A stretch of DNA of 64,000 nucleotides, taken from contig NW_025943988.1 of NCBI RefSeq assembly GCF_000764305.2, forward strand, positions 806,001 to 870,000, given 5' to 3'. Of this stretch, positions 14,661-26,695 are shown piece after piece (positions within the stretch are counted from its first letter, which is position 1; each line of letters starts with the position of its first letter). The notes beneath the pieces are model-generated. The model was not told the DNA's origin. It made no database searches and saw only the letters and a program-made list of their open reading frames with translations. A program made the translations under genes and the position numbers. Origin of the DNA: Hyalella azteca. Taxonomy: Eukaryota; Arthropoda; Malacostraca; Amphipoda; Hyalellidae.

Positions 14661-15331
14661 CAGAGCTGGCATCTGGGCAGAGCTGGCATCAGAGCAGAGC
14701 TGGCATCTGGGCAGAGCTGGCATCAGAGCAGAGCTGGCATATGGGCAGAGCTGGCATCAGAGCAGAGCTGGCATCAAAGCAGAGCTGGCATCTGGGCAGA
14801 GCTGGCATCTGGGCAGAGCTGGCATCTGAGCATAGCTGGCATCTGAGCAGAGCTGGCATCAGAGCAGAGCTGGCATCTGGGCAGAGCTGGCATCAGAGCA
14901 GAGCTGGCATCTGGGCAGAGCTGGTATCTGGGCAGAGCTGGCATCTGGGCAGAGCTGGCATCTGAGCATAGCTGGCATCAGAGCAGAGCTGGCATCAGAG
15001 CAGAGCTGGCATCAGAGCAGAGCTGGCATCTGGGCAGAGCTGGTATCAGAGCAGAGCTGGCATCTGGGCATAGCTGGCATCTGGGCAGAGCTGGCATCAG
15101 AGCAGAGCTGGCATCTGAGCATAGCTGGCATCTGGGCAGAGCTGGCATCAGAGCAGAGCTGGCATCTGGGCAGAGCTGGCATCAGAGCAGAGCTGGCATA
15201 TGGGCAGAGCTGGCATCAGAGCAGAGCTGGCATCTGGGCAGAGCTGGCATCAGAGCAGAGCTGGCATCTGGGCAGAGCTGGCATCAGAGCAGGGACGGCA
15301 TCTGGGCAAAGCTGGCATCTGAGCAGAGCTG
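14661..15331. repeat. 17-bp minisatellite, about 40 units
   Basis: The unit is CAGAGCTGGCATCTGGG, with two main versions ending ATCTGGG or ATCAGAG and rarer ATATGGG, ATCAAAG and ATCTGAG forms. The two main versions often alternate, giving a 34-bp higher-order period in places. The unit lacks stops in several frames, which produces long frames on both strands (14609-14965 plus, 14439-14723 minus). These read as repeats such as AELASEQSWH and are not believable genes. Confidence 0.97.
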
Positions 15332-18300
15332 TCCAGGATTTAACTGGTCGCTGCAATTTCGCCGGGTACCACTGAATTGCATCATAAATTCATATCGAAG
15401 ACTTATCGTCATACGCGATCATAGAAAAAATGAAAATATGCAACATATCAAGATAATACGAATTGATTAAATATTCGCTTGTTTTCTAAGATTTTTCAGT
15501 TTACAAAATATATTCGAGTAATAATATTTACTGTAAATTATTTTATCGAGTTACCAATTTTTACCAATTTAGGAACTTTAAATACGCTAACAAATGTGAA
15601 GTTCACAATCTCACATTAAATAATTTTCCTCTTTCAACAAACGGAACAATTCAAAAATAACCAGCCATAAAATTTGATTACAAAACTAAATTGCCTGAAA
15701 GATTTTTTGTAACATTCTTATAAGAAAAAATTATTAGGATTCGTTAGCTTAACAAAAATTCACCATTTGATTGAAAGTCTCGACAATGAAATAATTTTGG
15801 CCGATATTTTTGGAAGCTGTGACCAAATTTGAGCCTAATGAACGAAATATATGTCAAGCAGCCAGGAACAAATTTCCATCGGTTATTTTATAGTCAATGT
15901 GCAACAAATTTACACAGGATATCTCCACTCTCGGCTCCCTACACCAAAGACGCTGAGAAATTTAATTTTTCCAAGTAAATAATCCAAGTCAGGCTATCAT
16001 CGGCCAAAGTTCGTCAGTTCAGCGGCCATCGACTAGCCTGCAAAGGTTCTCAATAGATACTTATTCTGTAGCTTCCATTAGAGCTGAGAACCCAAGCTGA
16101 GTCTCGAGAAGGGAACGTTTGTGCATTCTCTTAAAAAAGCTTTTTCGGTGCCCTGAGTAAACTACGTGAGACAAGAACTGTCTCATATCTCACTAAGAGA
16201 TTAAGGAGCCGGCACCCTCAGCTCTAAGACGCAAGTCCTGTTGTTCTATAGACCGGAGTCGTGCCAAAATAAACAGCTCTCGACAACGTCGTAGCCATGG
16301 CATCGATAAATAGACGTGGATAAAGACCAGCCAGAAGTGTACGCAATTCCAGTGAACGGGCCCACCAGAGCGAGGACGGCATTTTTTACGTTGATTCTGT
16401 AGCAAGCAGAACAATGTTAAGCATATCATTGAAGTTTCTGTAAATACCTTTGTGTTTGCATAAGCTGTGAAATTGAAATGAGTTGTAGAAAATTTTACTT
16501 CCAAAAAATGCACACTGATATTAGGAGCTGAATATATAGCGTTCTATTTTCCTTGATAGAACGCGAATAATTACAACGTTTCGATATTATGGTAAACACC
16601 GAGGTATAAATGGAGATAACTGAAAATGTATCATAGTTTTCTTAACACTTCTACTCAAATAACACTCAAATCAAGGACATTTGAGTGAATGATTAATTTG
16701 TGTTCTTTGCAACAATTTTTCCCGTTCCTTAACCGGCGCATGATCAAAAATATATGATAACAATAATTTCAGAAATTTAAATACAAATAAACTAGCTCGC
16801 TATTAGCTGAGCACATTTTCCTGTAGTTTCAGGGCAAGGGTTTGATGAAGAAATAAGCGAACGCTCCAATTCTCTACTTTCTTAGTTTCTCCTAACATGG
16901 CGTTATTCTAAATTTAATTCACTTAATTCTAAGTTTTCCTTCACTTAATTGTGTTTTTCTTTCAGAGTTACGCATTCCATGGATTTGTTTGGAGAATTTA
17001 ATATCACGGATTAATTTTCCACAGGAGAAGCCTTGGTTTTAGCTTGCCAAAGCTCCATGTTTTCCAGAAGTCGAAGGCTCTCAAAAGGCACTCGAAGACC
17101 GGCAGGTTAAGTACTCGAAAAGTCAGCTTTCGACGGCTCTCTTTATTTCTTAGACAAGAATCGAACCATAAAATTGTGAGAATTGTGATCACAAGAATTG
17201 TCTTTTTGAATCTTTCCATTCAACCGTCATCATCTGAAGATAATTCAACAGGAAAGAACTTGGCTTTCGACAGCATCCGTTGTCAAGGAAGCAGACTAGA
17301 GAGCTTCGATGATTTCAAGCGAAAGAAATCATGTGTCGATATGTCATGAGCTCAATGATTGTAATTAGTCTACCTTTAGGAATGATTCGGCCACTGTTGT
17401 ATTGAAAAAAATTTTGCTCAATCCGGCTGACCGGTTTTAGCGGTATTTTCAGGGTACGCACGTTGGTTTAGTTGAAGCATAAAATTTTAAGGGAAAATAT
17501 AGTTGCTCCAATAACTTCGCTGCATATGCTACATTTTAAGGTTTGGAGCTGCCTCTTTCAAATCACTGATCAGAATTTATAAAATCACTGATACTGCTTC
17601 AATATTATTTATTCGCAAGGTTATGTAAAACTTTTCTGATATGCATTGAAATATTTCCATTTATTTTTTAAGTGTAAATGATCAATTTATAAATATTCGC
17701 AATCGTATTTCACAGAAAATGATTTAACTGCGAAGTTTCAATTTGCAGTGAAAACTTATCTTGCGCTCGAAAACCCGAATTAAATTTTTCGATCAATCTT
17801 TGATTTATCGTCATGAATGAGAACAGTATTCTGTTTTTCACAAAAAAAAAAATATTTTCCTATCGTCTTCAATTCCTTGTTCCCCGTGTAAATTGTATTT
17901 TTCCCCAAATTATGGTTTTATGGGAACCTTTCGTAATTTTGTCACACAAAATAACGTTCATTCAAGCAAATCTGAACAAATCATGCGTATTTTGCACAAC
18001 AATTTCATCAAGAAACGTTTTGCAATCGTCGCAAAAGCGAATGCGTGGTCTTTGGGGCGCGGTTTTTAGAAAGCTTCTGTTTGCGTGGTCTTCTATCGCC
18101 AAGGAAACTCGAAATCAAATCCCTTTGATGTCGCGGAGTCTACCTCAGGCATAGTTTGTGATGCCTTTAATGCTGCACTGCGCGGCCATCCAACCGCTAC
18201 AACTCAGCTGCTTTAGACTCCGCAGACAATTCGAATGCACTTCTAATACTGTTTAGAATGAAAATAAATTCGGAATATATACTAATCGTTTAACGTTTTG

Positions 18301-18538
18301 ACGCCTGACGTAATTCAAAATTCATTAAAAATTAACATTGAAAAAAAAAAATAAAAAAATAACATAAAATTTTTCGCGCATAATTTTTTTTTTATTTGTC
18401 TGCTCAAAAGATGTAACAATATCTTCATACATTTGATGATTTTTACAGTAGTACATGATAGATTGCAGGGAGTTTAAAACTAAATTGGGTCGCCGTGAAA
18501 CAATTTGAGTTATGAAAACTAACGCAATGACGGCACTC
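15332..18538. other. non-coding DNA, no gene recognised
   Basis: Open frames at 16193-16513 (minus), 17004-17219 (minus), 17044-17349 (plus) and 17813-18154 (plus) carry no recognisable domain. The 16200-16400 and 18040-18200 stretches are somewhat richer in GC and could be old transposon or exon debris, but nothing supports a specific call. Confidence 0.5.
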
Positions 18539-18965
18539 AACTTTTACACTAGGGTCGCTGAACACAGAGGGAGGTGTTAGGACTGGGCAGTTGCTATCGC
18601 ACCCTCCTCATTCGGCTATGCGCACTCACGCTGAACAGTGCAATGCCCCAGTTTTTGAGACTGACTTTAAGGTTTTAGCTTATAATTCTGGTGCTTCCGA
18701 TCTGCGTTTTTTTGAATCATTGTACATTTTTAAAGAGAAGCCTAGTTTAAATGCTGCCTACAGTTCTTATCCATTGGAAATTGTGAATAGATAGGTACAT
18801 ACTTTATTATTTTGCTCTATGTCTGTAAATTTAGGTTTTTAACTTCTGTGTTTTTTTACTCCAAACTTTATTAATTTTCTGCCTTTATTTGTGTTCTAGA
18901 TTTATCGAACTGACGATGGAGCTGGTCTCCGAAACGTTTTCAATAGAGATATGCTAAATTTTTGT
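18539..18965 (+). mobile_element. Penelope-like element 3' end (GIY-YIG fragment), copy A
   Basis: The translation starts within the GIY-YIG endonuclease at 'FYTRVAEHRG'. A frameshift or stop near 18575 follows, and it resumes at 18591 with 'HPPHSAMRTHAEQCN', then 'SDLRFFESLYIFKEKPSLNA' and 'PLEIVNR' before a stop. This is the C-terminal endonuclease of canonical PLEs, followed by about 110 bp of AT-rich 3' UTR and the CTGACGA...CGAAACG terminal motif. It is 5'-truncated and lacks the reverse transcriptase. It is more divergent than the copies at 56-64 kb, so it is probably an older insertion of a related family. Confidence 0.85.
18910..18940 (+). ncRNA. hammerhead-ribozyme-like motif of PLE copy A
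   Basis: CTGACGA matches the hammerhead CUGANGA box. GGAG and CTCC can form stem II around a CTGGT loop, though one extra U sits between the box and the stem. GAAACG follows immediately, as in the conserved GAAA box. Hammerhead motifs at PLE ends are established knowledge. Stem I and the cleavage site are not clearly preserved here, so this is a candidate or remnant rather than a shown ribozyme. Confidence 0.45.
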
Positions 18966-19103
18966 AGTGTTTTCTTCGCTTTTAAATTTCTAACGCAATG
19001 TGATACATCAACTAATTTTTAGATTAATCATGAAGGAGATAAATTTACAAGGCCTCGCTGCTCGTGATGATAGAAAGCCAGAATTAAATTCATTAAGAGA
19101 CAG

Positions 19104-19385
19104 GCGATTGCGTGACTCTAACCAAGACAGGCGAGTGCGTGACTCTAACCGAGACAGGCGAGCGCGTGAATTTTGCCAAGGAGGGCGAAAGCGCGAGACT
19201 ATCCATGACTGGTCAGCGTGAGACTCTAGCCACACCAGGCGAGCGTGAGATTCTAACCAAGGCAGACGAAAGCGTGAGTCTAAACAAGACAGACGAGCGT
19301 GAGACTCAAACCAATACAGGCGAGCGTGAAACTCTAATCAATACAGGCGAGCGTGAGACTCTAACCAATACAGACGAGCGCATGT
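19104..19385. repeat. 27-bp minisatellite, about 10 units
   Basis: Units of the form GCGAGCGTGAGACTCTAACC plus AATACAG repeat ten times. The early units are more diverged (a TTTTGCC unit, a TATCCATGACTG unit) than the last three. The length is nine codons, so one plus-strand frame (19112-19510) reads as a nonapeptide repeat near 'TGERETLTN' followed by a unique basic tail of about 40 residues. Without a splice or promoter signal I treat it as a minisatellite, not a gene. Confidence 0.93.
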
Positions 19386-19496
19386 CTAATTTCTTAAGCT
19401 TAACTGCTTGCATCTATAAAAGGCTGAAGAGAAAGCTTTTTCTTGCGAGGATTATTAAAGAATGGACTTTAGCGCAAACACAACTTTCGGCAAAAA

Positions 19497-19592
19497 ATAA
19501 ATTATTATAATAATAATATCAATAATAATAATAATAATTATAGTAATAATAATAATAACAAAAATAATAATAATAATAACAAAATATAATGA
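19497..19592. repeat. (AAT)n-rich microsatellite tract
   Basis: Imperfect runs of ATA, AAT and AAC triplets fill almost 100 bp immediately after the 27-bp repeat open frame. Confidence 0.9.
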
Positions 19593-22391
19593 ATTTATCG
19601 GCTTACCGCTGAACAACTTCCTATCTAATGACCACCTAAAGTTCTTCCAGTAATTTTTATCTCAACAATAAAAATTTCTTTTAATAAGGAAAATATCCTG
19701 ATTTCAAAATGATCGCTTTTATTGAGTGGCACCCTGTAGGGCAGGTTTGATTTTCATCAATATTGATCCGTCATCACAATATTTAGTCTTCGCGCTGTTT
19801 CGTAATGTTAAATGTTATGATACGTGTTATTCCTACCTGAATTATATGGCAGCTTGGAGCGAGAAGGGGGTGACGTTGCCGACCCAAGCTTTGAGATCAG
19901 CGGAAAAATTGCCCGTCTTGACGAGAGATGAAAATGTCACTGCGGATGAGCCTGCGATCCTGAAAATTAATGACTTGTGTTGTAAAAATGATGGACTAAA
20001 GGACACGATAACTTTAATGGTGATGAAGCTAACCTTTTTAACTTTGATTTTGGTGATGAAGCTACAGTTTAAAATCGAGCTAAAGCTTCAAAATAATTCT
20101 TTAAGAAAACTAATAAAACTCCTAAATTTTAAAACTTTGGTTTATGTCCGTAATTTCTTAACATAATGTTTTATTGGTTGTGAAATTATATAAAATAATA
20201 TTATTATATTCGAAAACAATTATATATTATATTATAAAAACCGTTTAATTTAAACTTTAATGTTGCTCCACATTAACAAAAAGTTATTAATTTTGGGAAG
20301 GTTCTTCAGTTCGCGTCTGCTCTGAAAAGGGAAAAGAATCACGCTTGTGTTCCATCCAATAGCAACACATTTGCTGATATAAATCATTATCGATTGGTGC
20401 TTTCATCAAACAGCGAAGACTCTGTATAAGAAACATAGGCAAGGTAATGATCCCGGTGAGTTATGACGAAAACAGCGTGGGCTTTCATAAGCCATATGGC
20501 TTGCCAGGTCACTATTTCTGATTACGACATAGCATGAGTAATGTCACCTGCATAATGCAAGAGCTTTCCCCCCTCATTTTTGCCACCATTTTACGCGAAT
20601 TTCGCCATAAATTTGGAATTTGATTTTGGAATTACTTGGTAATATGCATTACTTATTTACAGAACCAGATTTTTTCTTTATCAGGAGCCAGTGTATAATT
20701 CAGAGACAGAGGCACTTTCAAAATGTTGGAAAATGTCTATCATTTGGGTTTCACCCCGTTTCAAGAGTCGCTCTCCTGTTTGAGATTATCATTCATTCAA
20801 AAGGCAATTTTTCATGCACTTTTGAACTTATTTATTTCAAAGAAATTGTTTTATATAGATTATGGCATATCTTTATATCCATCTCGTGAGAAAAAATAAT
20901 TTCGTTTGAAAAAAATTAATAAACTTCTATGAAATTATAGAATTTAATCTAAATTTTCTCATTATGCTCCGCACAATCCTACGGCAACTATAAGTGTCAG
21001 ACATATTATAAGACAATATTTCATTTTAAATTTCTGACAAAAATTATTTCGCCGAGCTTCTGGTCCTGGGAAAGCGTCAGGTTGAAAGCTGTTTAGCATC
21101 GAAAAGGCACGAATTTCTTTGTTGGAATTTATTAGAGGCTGCGAAGAACCCTAACCTTCGCTCTTTTACGGCACTTATACGATTTTATGTCAATTTCAGA
21201 TTTTTACTAAAATCAGTAATGTTATCCGTACAGTAGATGTTCTTCAAATGAATAATATTTGTAGAATTATATTACCAAAAATTATATGAATAGCAGCAAT
21301 AATGTGGCACATTAAAGAACATCCTACTAATTGTACTTCTTTTGTTAAAAAACATAATTTAATATTAATGACATCGTCGAATATTATTCAATATTTCATA
21401 ACTAAACCTTATTACGACCAACAAATAAAGTACATTTCCTTTACATTTCCAACATGAGCTAGCACGCGGCCTTTTTATTTCTTTTTGCTATTTTCACGAA
21501 TATGTTTCTTTTTGTGTGAGCTTCCTTAGTGGTCATTTCATTTACTAACCTATGTTGTTCACTTTTTACGATAGTAAGTGAATTGCTAAGCGGACCCCTC
21601 ATAGCCATTTAATAAGAATCACTAAGTAAAACAAGGAAAAAATCCAATAAACAACACACACCAACTGCACAAAAACATGCTTTTACCTCGACTTTCCTAC
21701 CCATAGAGGAGCTCTTTTACATATAGGAAAAGCAGGCGCTGTTTCATGCGGACGGACCTGAAAAACGAGGCCGTATTCTTGGAACTCCGTATGGAAGGCA
21801 GCCTTGTGAGAACGTTTTTTTTTGCGATGCTCTGTAAATATATAAAGGAAGGCAGCACATCACCACGCTACGCTATTATGGACTGCGCGTCTTGCATCGC
21901 TTCACATCCCCTCAATATCTTCCTGCCTGGAACGTTGCAACGTTGCATGGCTTCCTACATCGACATATATTTACCACAATTACCACGTATCCGCGATACT
22001 TTTTCTTGCATGCGACTAGTTTTTTGCGTATTATTGTATTCGATTTTTCATAACTGATCTATTTTGGTAAGAATGTCTTGAAAATTATTGTACGAAATGG
22101 TTTTTTTTTATTGTATCTATTTCGAATGCAATTATTGAATTGTCCACATAATTATCGTCTGCATCCATTGATAATGTAGAAGGATAAGTCAGAAAGGCTT
22201 TCACTATAACAATAATCTGTAATATCAAGACCTGAAATGTGATTTTTCGTGGATATATTGTACGTACACGAGATTCGTGTAGGCTCTGAAATTTGAATGC
22301 TATTTAAAATAAAGTTTTTATTATTAAAAGGCAGTTAAAGGAAGTCACCGATCATCACACATATCAATTTTAAGAAATGAATCATAAGGCA
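19593..22391. other. non-coding DNA, no gene recognised
   Basis: The frame at 19726-20166 (146 codons) is the longest here. It has a hydrophilic middle part ('LRSAEKLPVLTRDENVTADE') but matches no family I know and ends in low-complexity K/L/I-rich sequence. The frame at 21746-22057 is likewise unrecognised. Nothing else is visible. Confidence 0.45.
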
Positions 22392-22556
22392 GCTCAGAAA
22401 TTCTGTCAATCAGAAATCTGTCAGTCAGAAGTTCTGTCAGTCAGCTCAGAAAATCTGTCAGTCAGAAATCTGTCAGTCAGAAATTCTGTCAGTCAGCTCA
22501 GAAATTCTGTCCGTCAGAAGTCTGTCCGTCAGAAATCTGTCAGTCAGAAAACTGTC
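22392..22556. repeat. short TCAGAAATCTGTCAG tandem repeat
   Basis: About ten imperfect units of 15-21 bp built from TCAGAAATCTGTCAG, with some carrying a TCAGC insertion. The core TCAGAAATTCTG is nearly self-complementary. An open frame (22377-22673) across it is a by-product. Confidence 0.85.
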
Positions 22557-23888
22557 AATTTAGTTAAGGTCAGAATGCGCTATTTCAGCAAGACATCGAT
22601 AATGAATGGAAATTTCCAGTGCGTATATCAATCGTATCAGAAAATCACCGAAGTTTTCGGTTTACTAAAATGATCAAAATTAAAGATTTTCAGCCGACAG
22701 AACATTAGTAAGTTTATTTACTAGGTTTCCTGTGGTAAAATATTTTACTCCAATTATAAATTTACCATTTGTTATGTGGTATTTTGAAATTTTAAAAAGT
22801 TTTGATTGTATTTATAAATGCATACACCCTGAAATAAAATGAATCATTAAATATGCTTGTAATCCTAAGATTTTTTCATCCTCATTTTCTGTCTAATGCA
22901 AAACTATCACTCACTGGCACAACCCAGCACTGAATTTTATGAGTGTTAATCGAAGGCATTAGTTATGAAAGAGAGTAAAATATTCAACCCTTGACATATA
23001 AAAATGTTGCAAGCAGGAAAATATGTTTTTTTTTTCATTTCATATTAATCGAACAATCATTTCAAATATCATGGTCAATTACGCTTAAAGCAGCATGCTA
23101 AATAAAAATTTATTCTTTATTACTGCCACTTTCTGTGCACAGCATTTATAAAAAGTAGCAAATTCAGTTTAAGATTCTGTTAAAAGATTTTTTTCTTGTT
23201 CTCAAGAACAAATAGTAACAGGAGGCGGTATTCACTTCCATACATCTACACCTTTAGTACGATATTTTCATGACTTACCCGACCACAAAAATTCTAGAAG
23301 AAGAAATTCTAGAACTCAGAAAATCGCTGAACATTATAACATTATTGTGCAATAAAATTTATTACTGACTACACTCCGTTTATGGTCAGACATGACCTGA
23401 ATGCGTAAAATTAACGTATTTTATTCATCAAGAAAGGGATAGCTGCGTCAGAGTTTTCTGCTCAAACATATTGAAGGGTAGGGAAACTTTTAATTAATTT
23501 TCAACTAAAAGTTACGCTGTATTTTATTTTACTAACCTTAAACTAACTGTAATAAAGTATTCAACAAGATAATTTTGCATGCTCCAAGATGAGGTGAAGA
23601 TACTGCTTCAAATTCTGAAATGAATCATCCCATATAATTCACGAAAAAAATCCTAAGTTACACGTTTTTTAATATGAAACAAATTAAGAAACTTTACGTG
23701 TTCAGTTTGTGTAAAAATTAACTTGAATGAAGAATAGTATTGTAAGAAGGAATAGATTAAGAAGGAATTGCGTTGCGGTTCTAATTACACAAGAACCCAT
23801 ACATATGACACATTTGAATGGAATGAACGAGTCTAATGAGTTCTCTGGTGTCTTTAATGGTTTCGATATGATGGCTTTAATGATGGCT

Positions 23889-23930
23889 AAACGTCATCTA
23901 TGATGGCTGTAAGCCATCATAGATGGCGTT
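23889..23930. repeat. 19-bp hairpin (ATGATGGC-rich)
   Basis: The left arm ACGTCATCTATGATGGCT and right arm AGCCATCATAGATGGCGT are complementary over about 19 bp with one G-T wobble, around a 3-nt loop. More GATGGC copies lie just upstream (23868-23888). It may be the centre of a small palindromic element, a decayed MITE or a pre-microRNA-like fold; no family is recognised. Confidence 0.75.
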
Positions 23931-26389
23931 AAAATATCATAAATGAACTTTGGGTCAATTAATTTCGGACTAAGGTCAACTCACAAAGTTCGTTTTATCA
24001 TTCAGAATGAATAATTTTTCAAGTGCTCTCGATAAAAAATTCATTGTCAACAATCATATATAGCAGGGAATTCGAAAGCTATATTAATAATTAAAGCTAT
24101 ATAATATTAATAATAATATTATACTCTCCCTAAAAGACTATTGCCGGAGAGAAGAATATAAAGAAGCTTACTTTTGTTCTTTACTAAGTAAATGGAATGG
24201 ACAAATATTAATTATGTAAATTATGGGCTAATAATAACACCATTGAAGCGACGGATAAGCGACTGTTAGTATGATTTTTTATTCCAACCTATTGTCAGGC
24301 CTCAAGATATTAAATCATATTAAATAAATAAAAGCAATTATTTGATTACATTAACATGAAATTATTGACAAACCTAATGACACCACTGGGTGAAGATTTA
24401 TAAATAAAATGAAATATTAATATTTTATCAAGAAAGCTAGCTCGTGGGCTGACATGCTCAGCCGTACCAAACAGACGCTCCTGCACGCCGTGAACAACAG
24501 GCTAGGTCAAGGGACAGGGCCAGTGTCAAATTAAAGCGCATAACTCACTAGCAAGGCTACGTGAATATGTGAATATAAGCCTGGTTCAACGTGGACAGTT
24601 CGATTATCCAGATATATGAACTAGTTCGTGTAATTTGACACAAGCAAGATCACTTGGTTCTATTTCACAACCACTATGCAAATTCGCACCTGATAAATAA
24701 AGGTACAAAATAACTCGAAAAATTACAGTATTCTTACATAGTGATGAACATACTGGCGTGAAAATTAATATGATTGACAACAGTCGATCTGTGATTGGGT
24801 TTGCAACAACAGGTGATACAAATACATCAGTACATTTTTACCAAACAGCATATATTTTCAAAAAAAAATGATTTATGTTGTTAGCCATGATAACCTGCTA
24901 TAGATGCAGATATAGAATGAAGCCCAGTTAATGATTAAGGAACCCTACGTCCAGGAAGGATGTGTCCATATTCTTATCATGTTCAGTCATGTTGGGAGAA
25001 GTGCAACGGCTTACTACTAAAAGCGCTGCCTAAGATGGCCCGCTACAAGGTTGTGAAAACTTAGCCAAAAATGCTTTTCGACGCTAATTGTGGCATTGCA
25101 GCAAAGCGACGCTTGCCGGAAAACTGAAGTGAAGAAAAATTCGCGCGTCCTTGGGACTCCGCAGGTATATAGGGAAAAATAATTTATCCGACAGGCGCAA
25201 TAATTAGAAAACTTTCCCACACTAAATATTTGATTCTCTTTTTTACTTCTCTGATCAAGAAAAATTCTCTGTTTTTAATTCTAAATGGTATTAAATTTTT
25301 TAATTTCCTTTTGGGCCTAATTTAGGCTCCATTCATCATGTTTCTGAATTCTAAGAAATTTGTACGGAAGTAAATAGTTTCAGGCTCGCTACGAATAATT
25401 CATTTACTTCTTAATGGTCGATTACCTATCAATTACCATTTTCCATCATCAATATCAGAATTTTTTCAATCTCTATTGCCTAATTTTTTGTACATTTTAG
25501 CCAAACGCCATTTTGGTCGAATACATGACTGGCTATGCATATTTTTTCTTTAATAAGACTATAGGGAGTAATTCATAAGATTAGATAAATGAGAATAAGA
25601 TAAGCTATCTAAATAAAAATTATTATTTTTTATAGAATATAGTTCTATTCATAAAATTACTCATCACATAGCAGAATTTAGCAAAAGAAAATGAACCATG
25701 GATCTATAAATCTCACAATGATTTTTGTAACAATTTTCCTAAAAATTAAAAATTAAATTTTTTACATTATGGTCGATATAATATTCGTAAATTATGAACA
25801 TCAAATGCCCTCCAATTTCAGATAATAAAAAAATTATTATCCTCAACAGGGACTTCTTCGCTGTACAAAAATTTTCGAATTTTTGGATTACTTTCGTTGT
25901 CCATTCTTTATATTTTTCACCTGCGGCAGGCCCCTGCAATTGACGTGAGAGCGACACATTAATTGAGAGTCCCGTGAATGAAGTCTGCGGAGAAAAAACG
26001 CTTTCTATTCTTTCTTTTTGTGTTCGCAGGGCAATCCTTTGCACTGAATTTTGAAAGTTGAATCTTGGATCTAATCAGTGGAACTTAATTGATGTTCTGA
26101 GAGCTTTGCGCGGAACTCTTTTCTGTACTAATTAAATATGTTAATAAATAGCTTATAGTTTTGCTCTTATTTTGTGTTCCAAGCTCTTATTTGATTGTGT
26201 TCCATTTAAAGAATCTCATTCGAAACAAAATTAGGAATAATTTAACTAAGATACAAACATTCAGGTAATTGGCTCCATTTCCATTCACAAATTTAAAAAT
26301 GACAAGCAATCAAAAAGTCATACAAACAAATACCTGTTTATTTTGAACAAGTTTCAAACTAGAAAAAAGAAGAGTTTATTACAATTTCA

Positions 26390-26695
26390 CTATATAATTG
26401 AATCAGACACATAATGCTCAACATCTTTAAATTGTAGGCGATGCTCACATCCGCGACATTTCACCGTAGAGTTTATCCCATTGGGCAAGACCTTACACGA
26501 TGATTTCCCTCGATGATTCTCTTCTGTATTTTCGCGGACTATCGGCCGAATAATCTTGGTCTCCGGAAGGCAGTTTTTCAAAACGTAGTCCTGAGAGGAA
26601 ATCTTTTCTTCTGCATGGCTTGCTGAGAGAAGAAGAAGTTCTAGCTGCCCTTCACAGCTAAGGGTCACTGTATAAGTCAGAGCTAACGACCCTGC
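26390..26695 (-). CDS. candidate terminal exon, unknown Cys-containing protein
   Basis: I do not recognise this sequence. The minus-strand frame can begin after a TTTGACAG acceptor-like site at 26696. It runs without a stop through 'EGQLELLLLSASHAEEKISS', then an E/N/R-rich middle, to a C-terminal Cys cluster ('SSCKVLPNG', 'VKCRGCEH') and a TAG at 26390-26392. An AATAAA lies 9 bp past the stop (complement at 26375-26380), which is unusually good placement for a 3' end. Against it, the acceptor has a poor pyrimidine tract, no partner exon is found and there is no family match. It may be a chance frame. Confidence 0.22.
   Translation of the reverse strand, partial: AGSLALTYTVTLSCEGQLELLLLSASHAEEKISSQDYVLKNCLPETKIIRPIVRENTEENHRGKSSCKVLPNGINSTVKCRGCEHRLQFKDVEHYVSDSII

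Noticed and set aside
14439..14965. Overlapping frames on both strands across the 17-bp array
   Set aside because: Repeat translations without unique protein content.
17225..17260. CTGAAGATAATTCAACAGGAAAGAA as another PLE hammerhead end
   Set aside because: CTGAAGA matches the box, but the following bases cannot form stem II, and no PLE coding sequence lies upstream.
19726..20166. 146-codon plus-strand frame
   Set aside because: No known motif, a low-complexity C-terminal third, no splice or promoter support; it is likely a chance frame.
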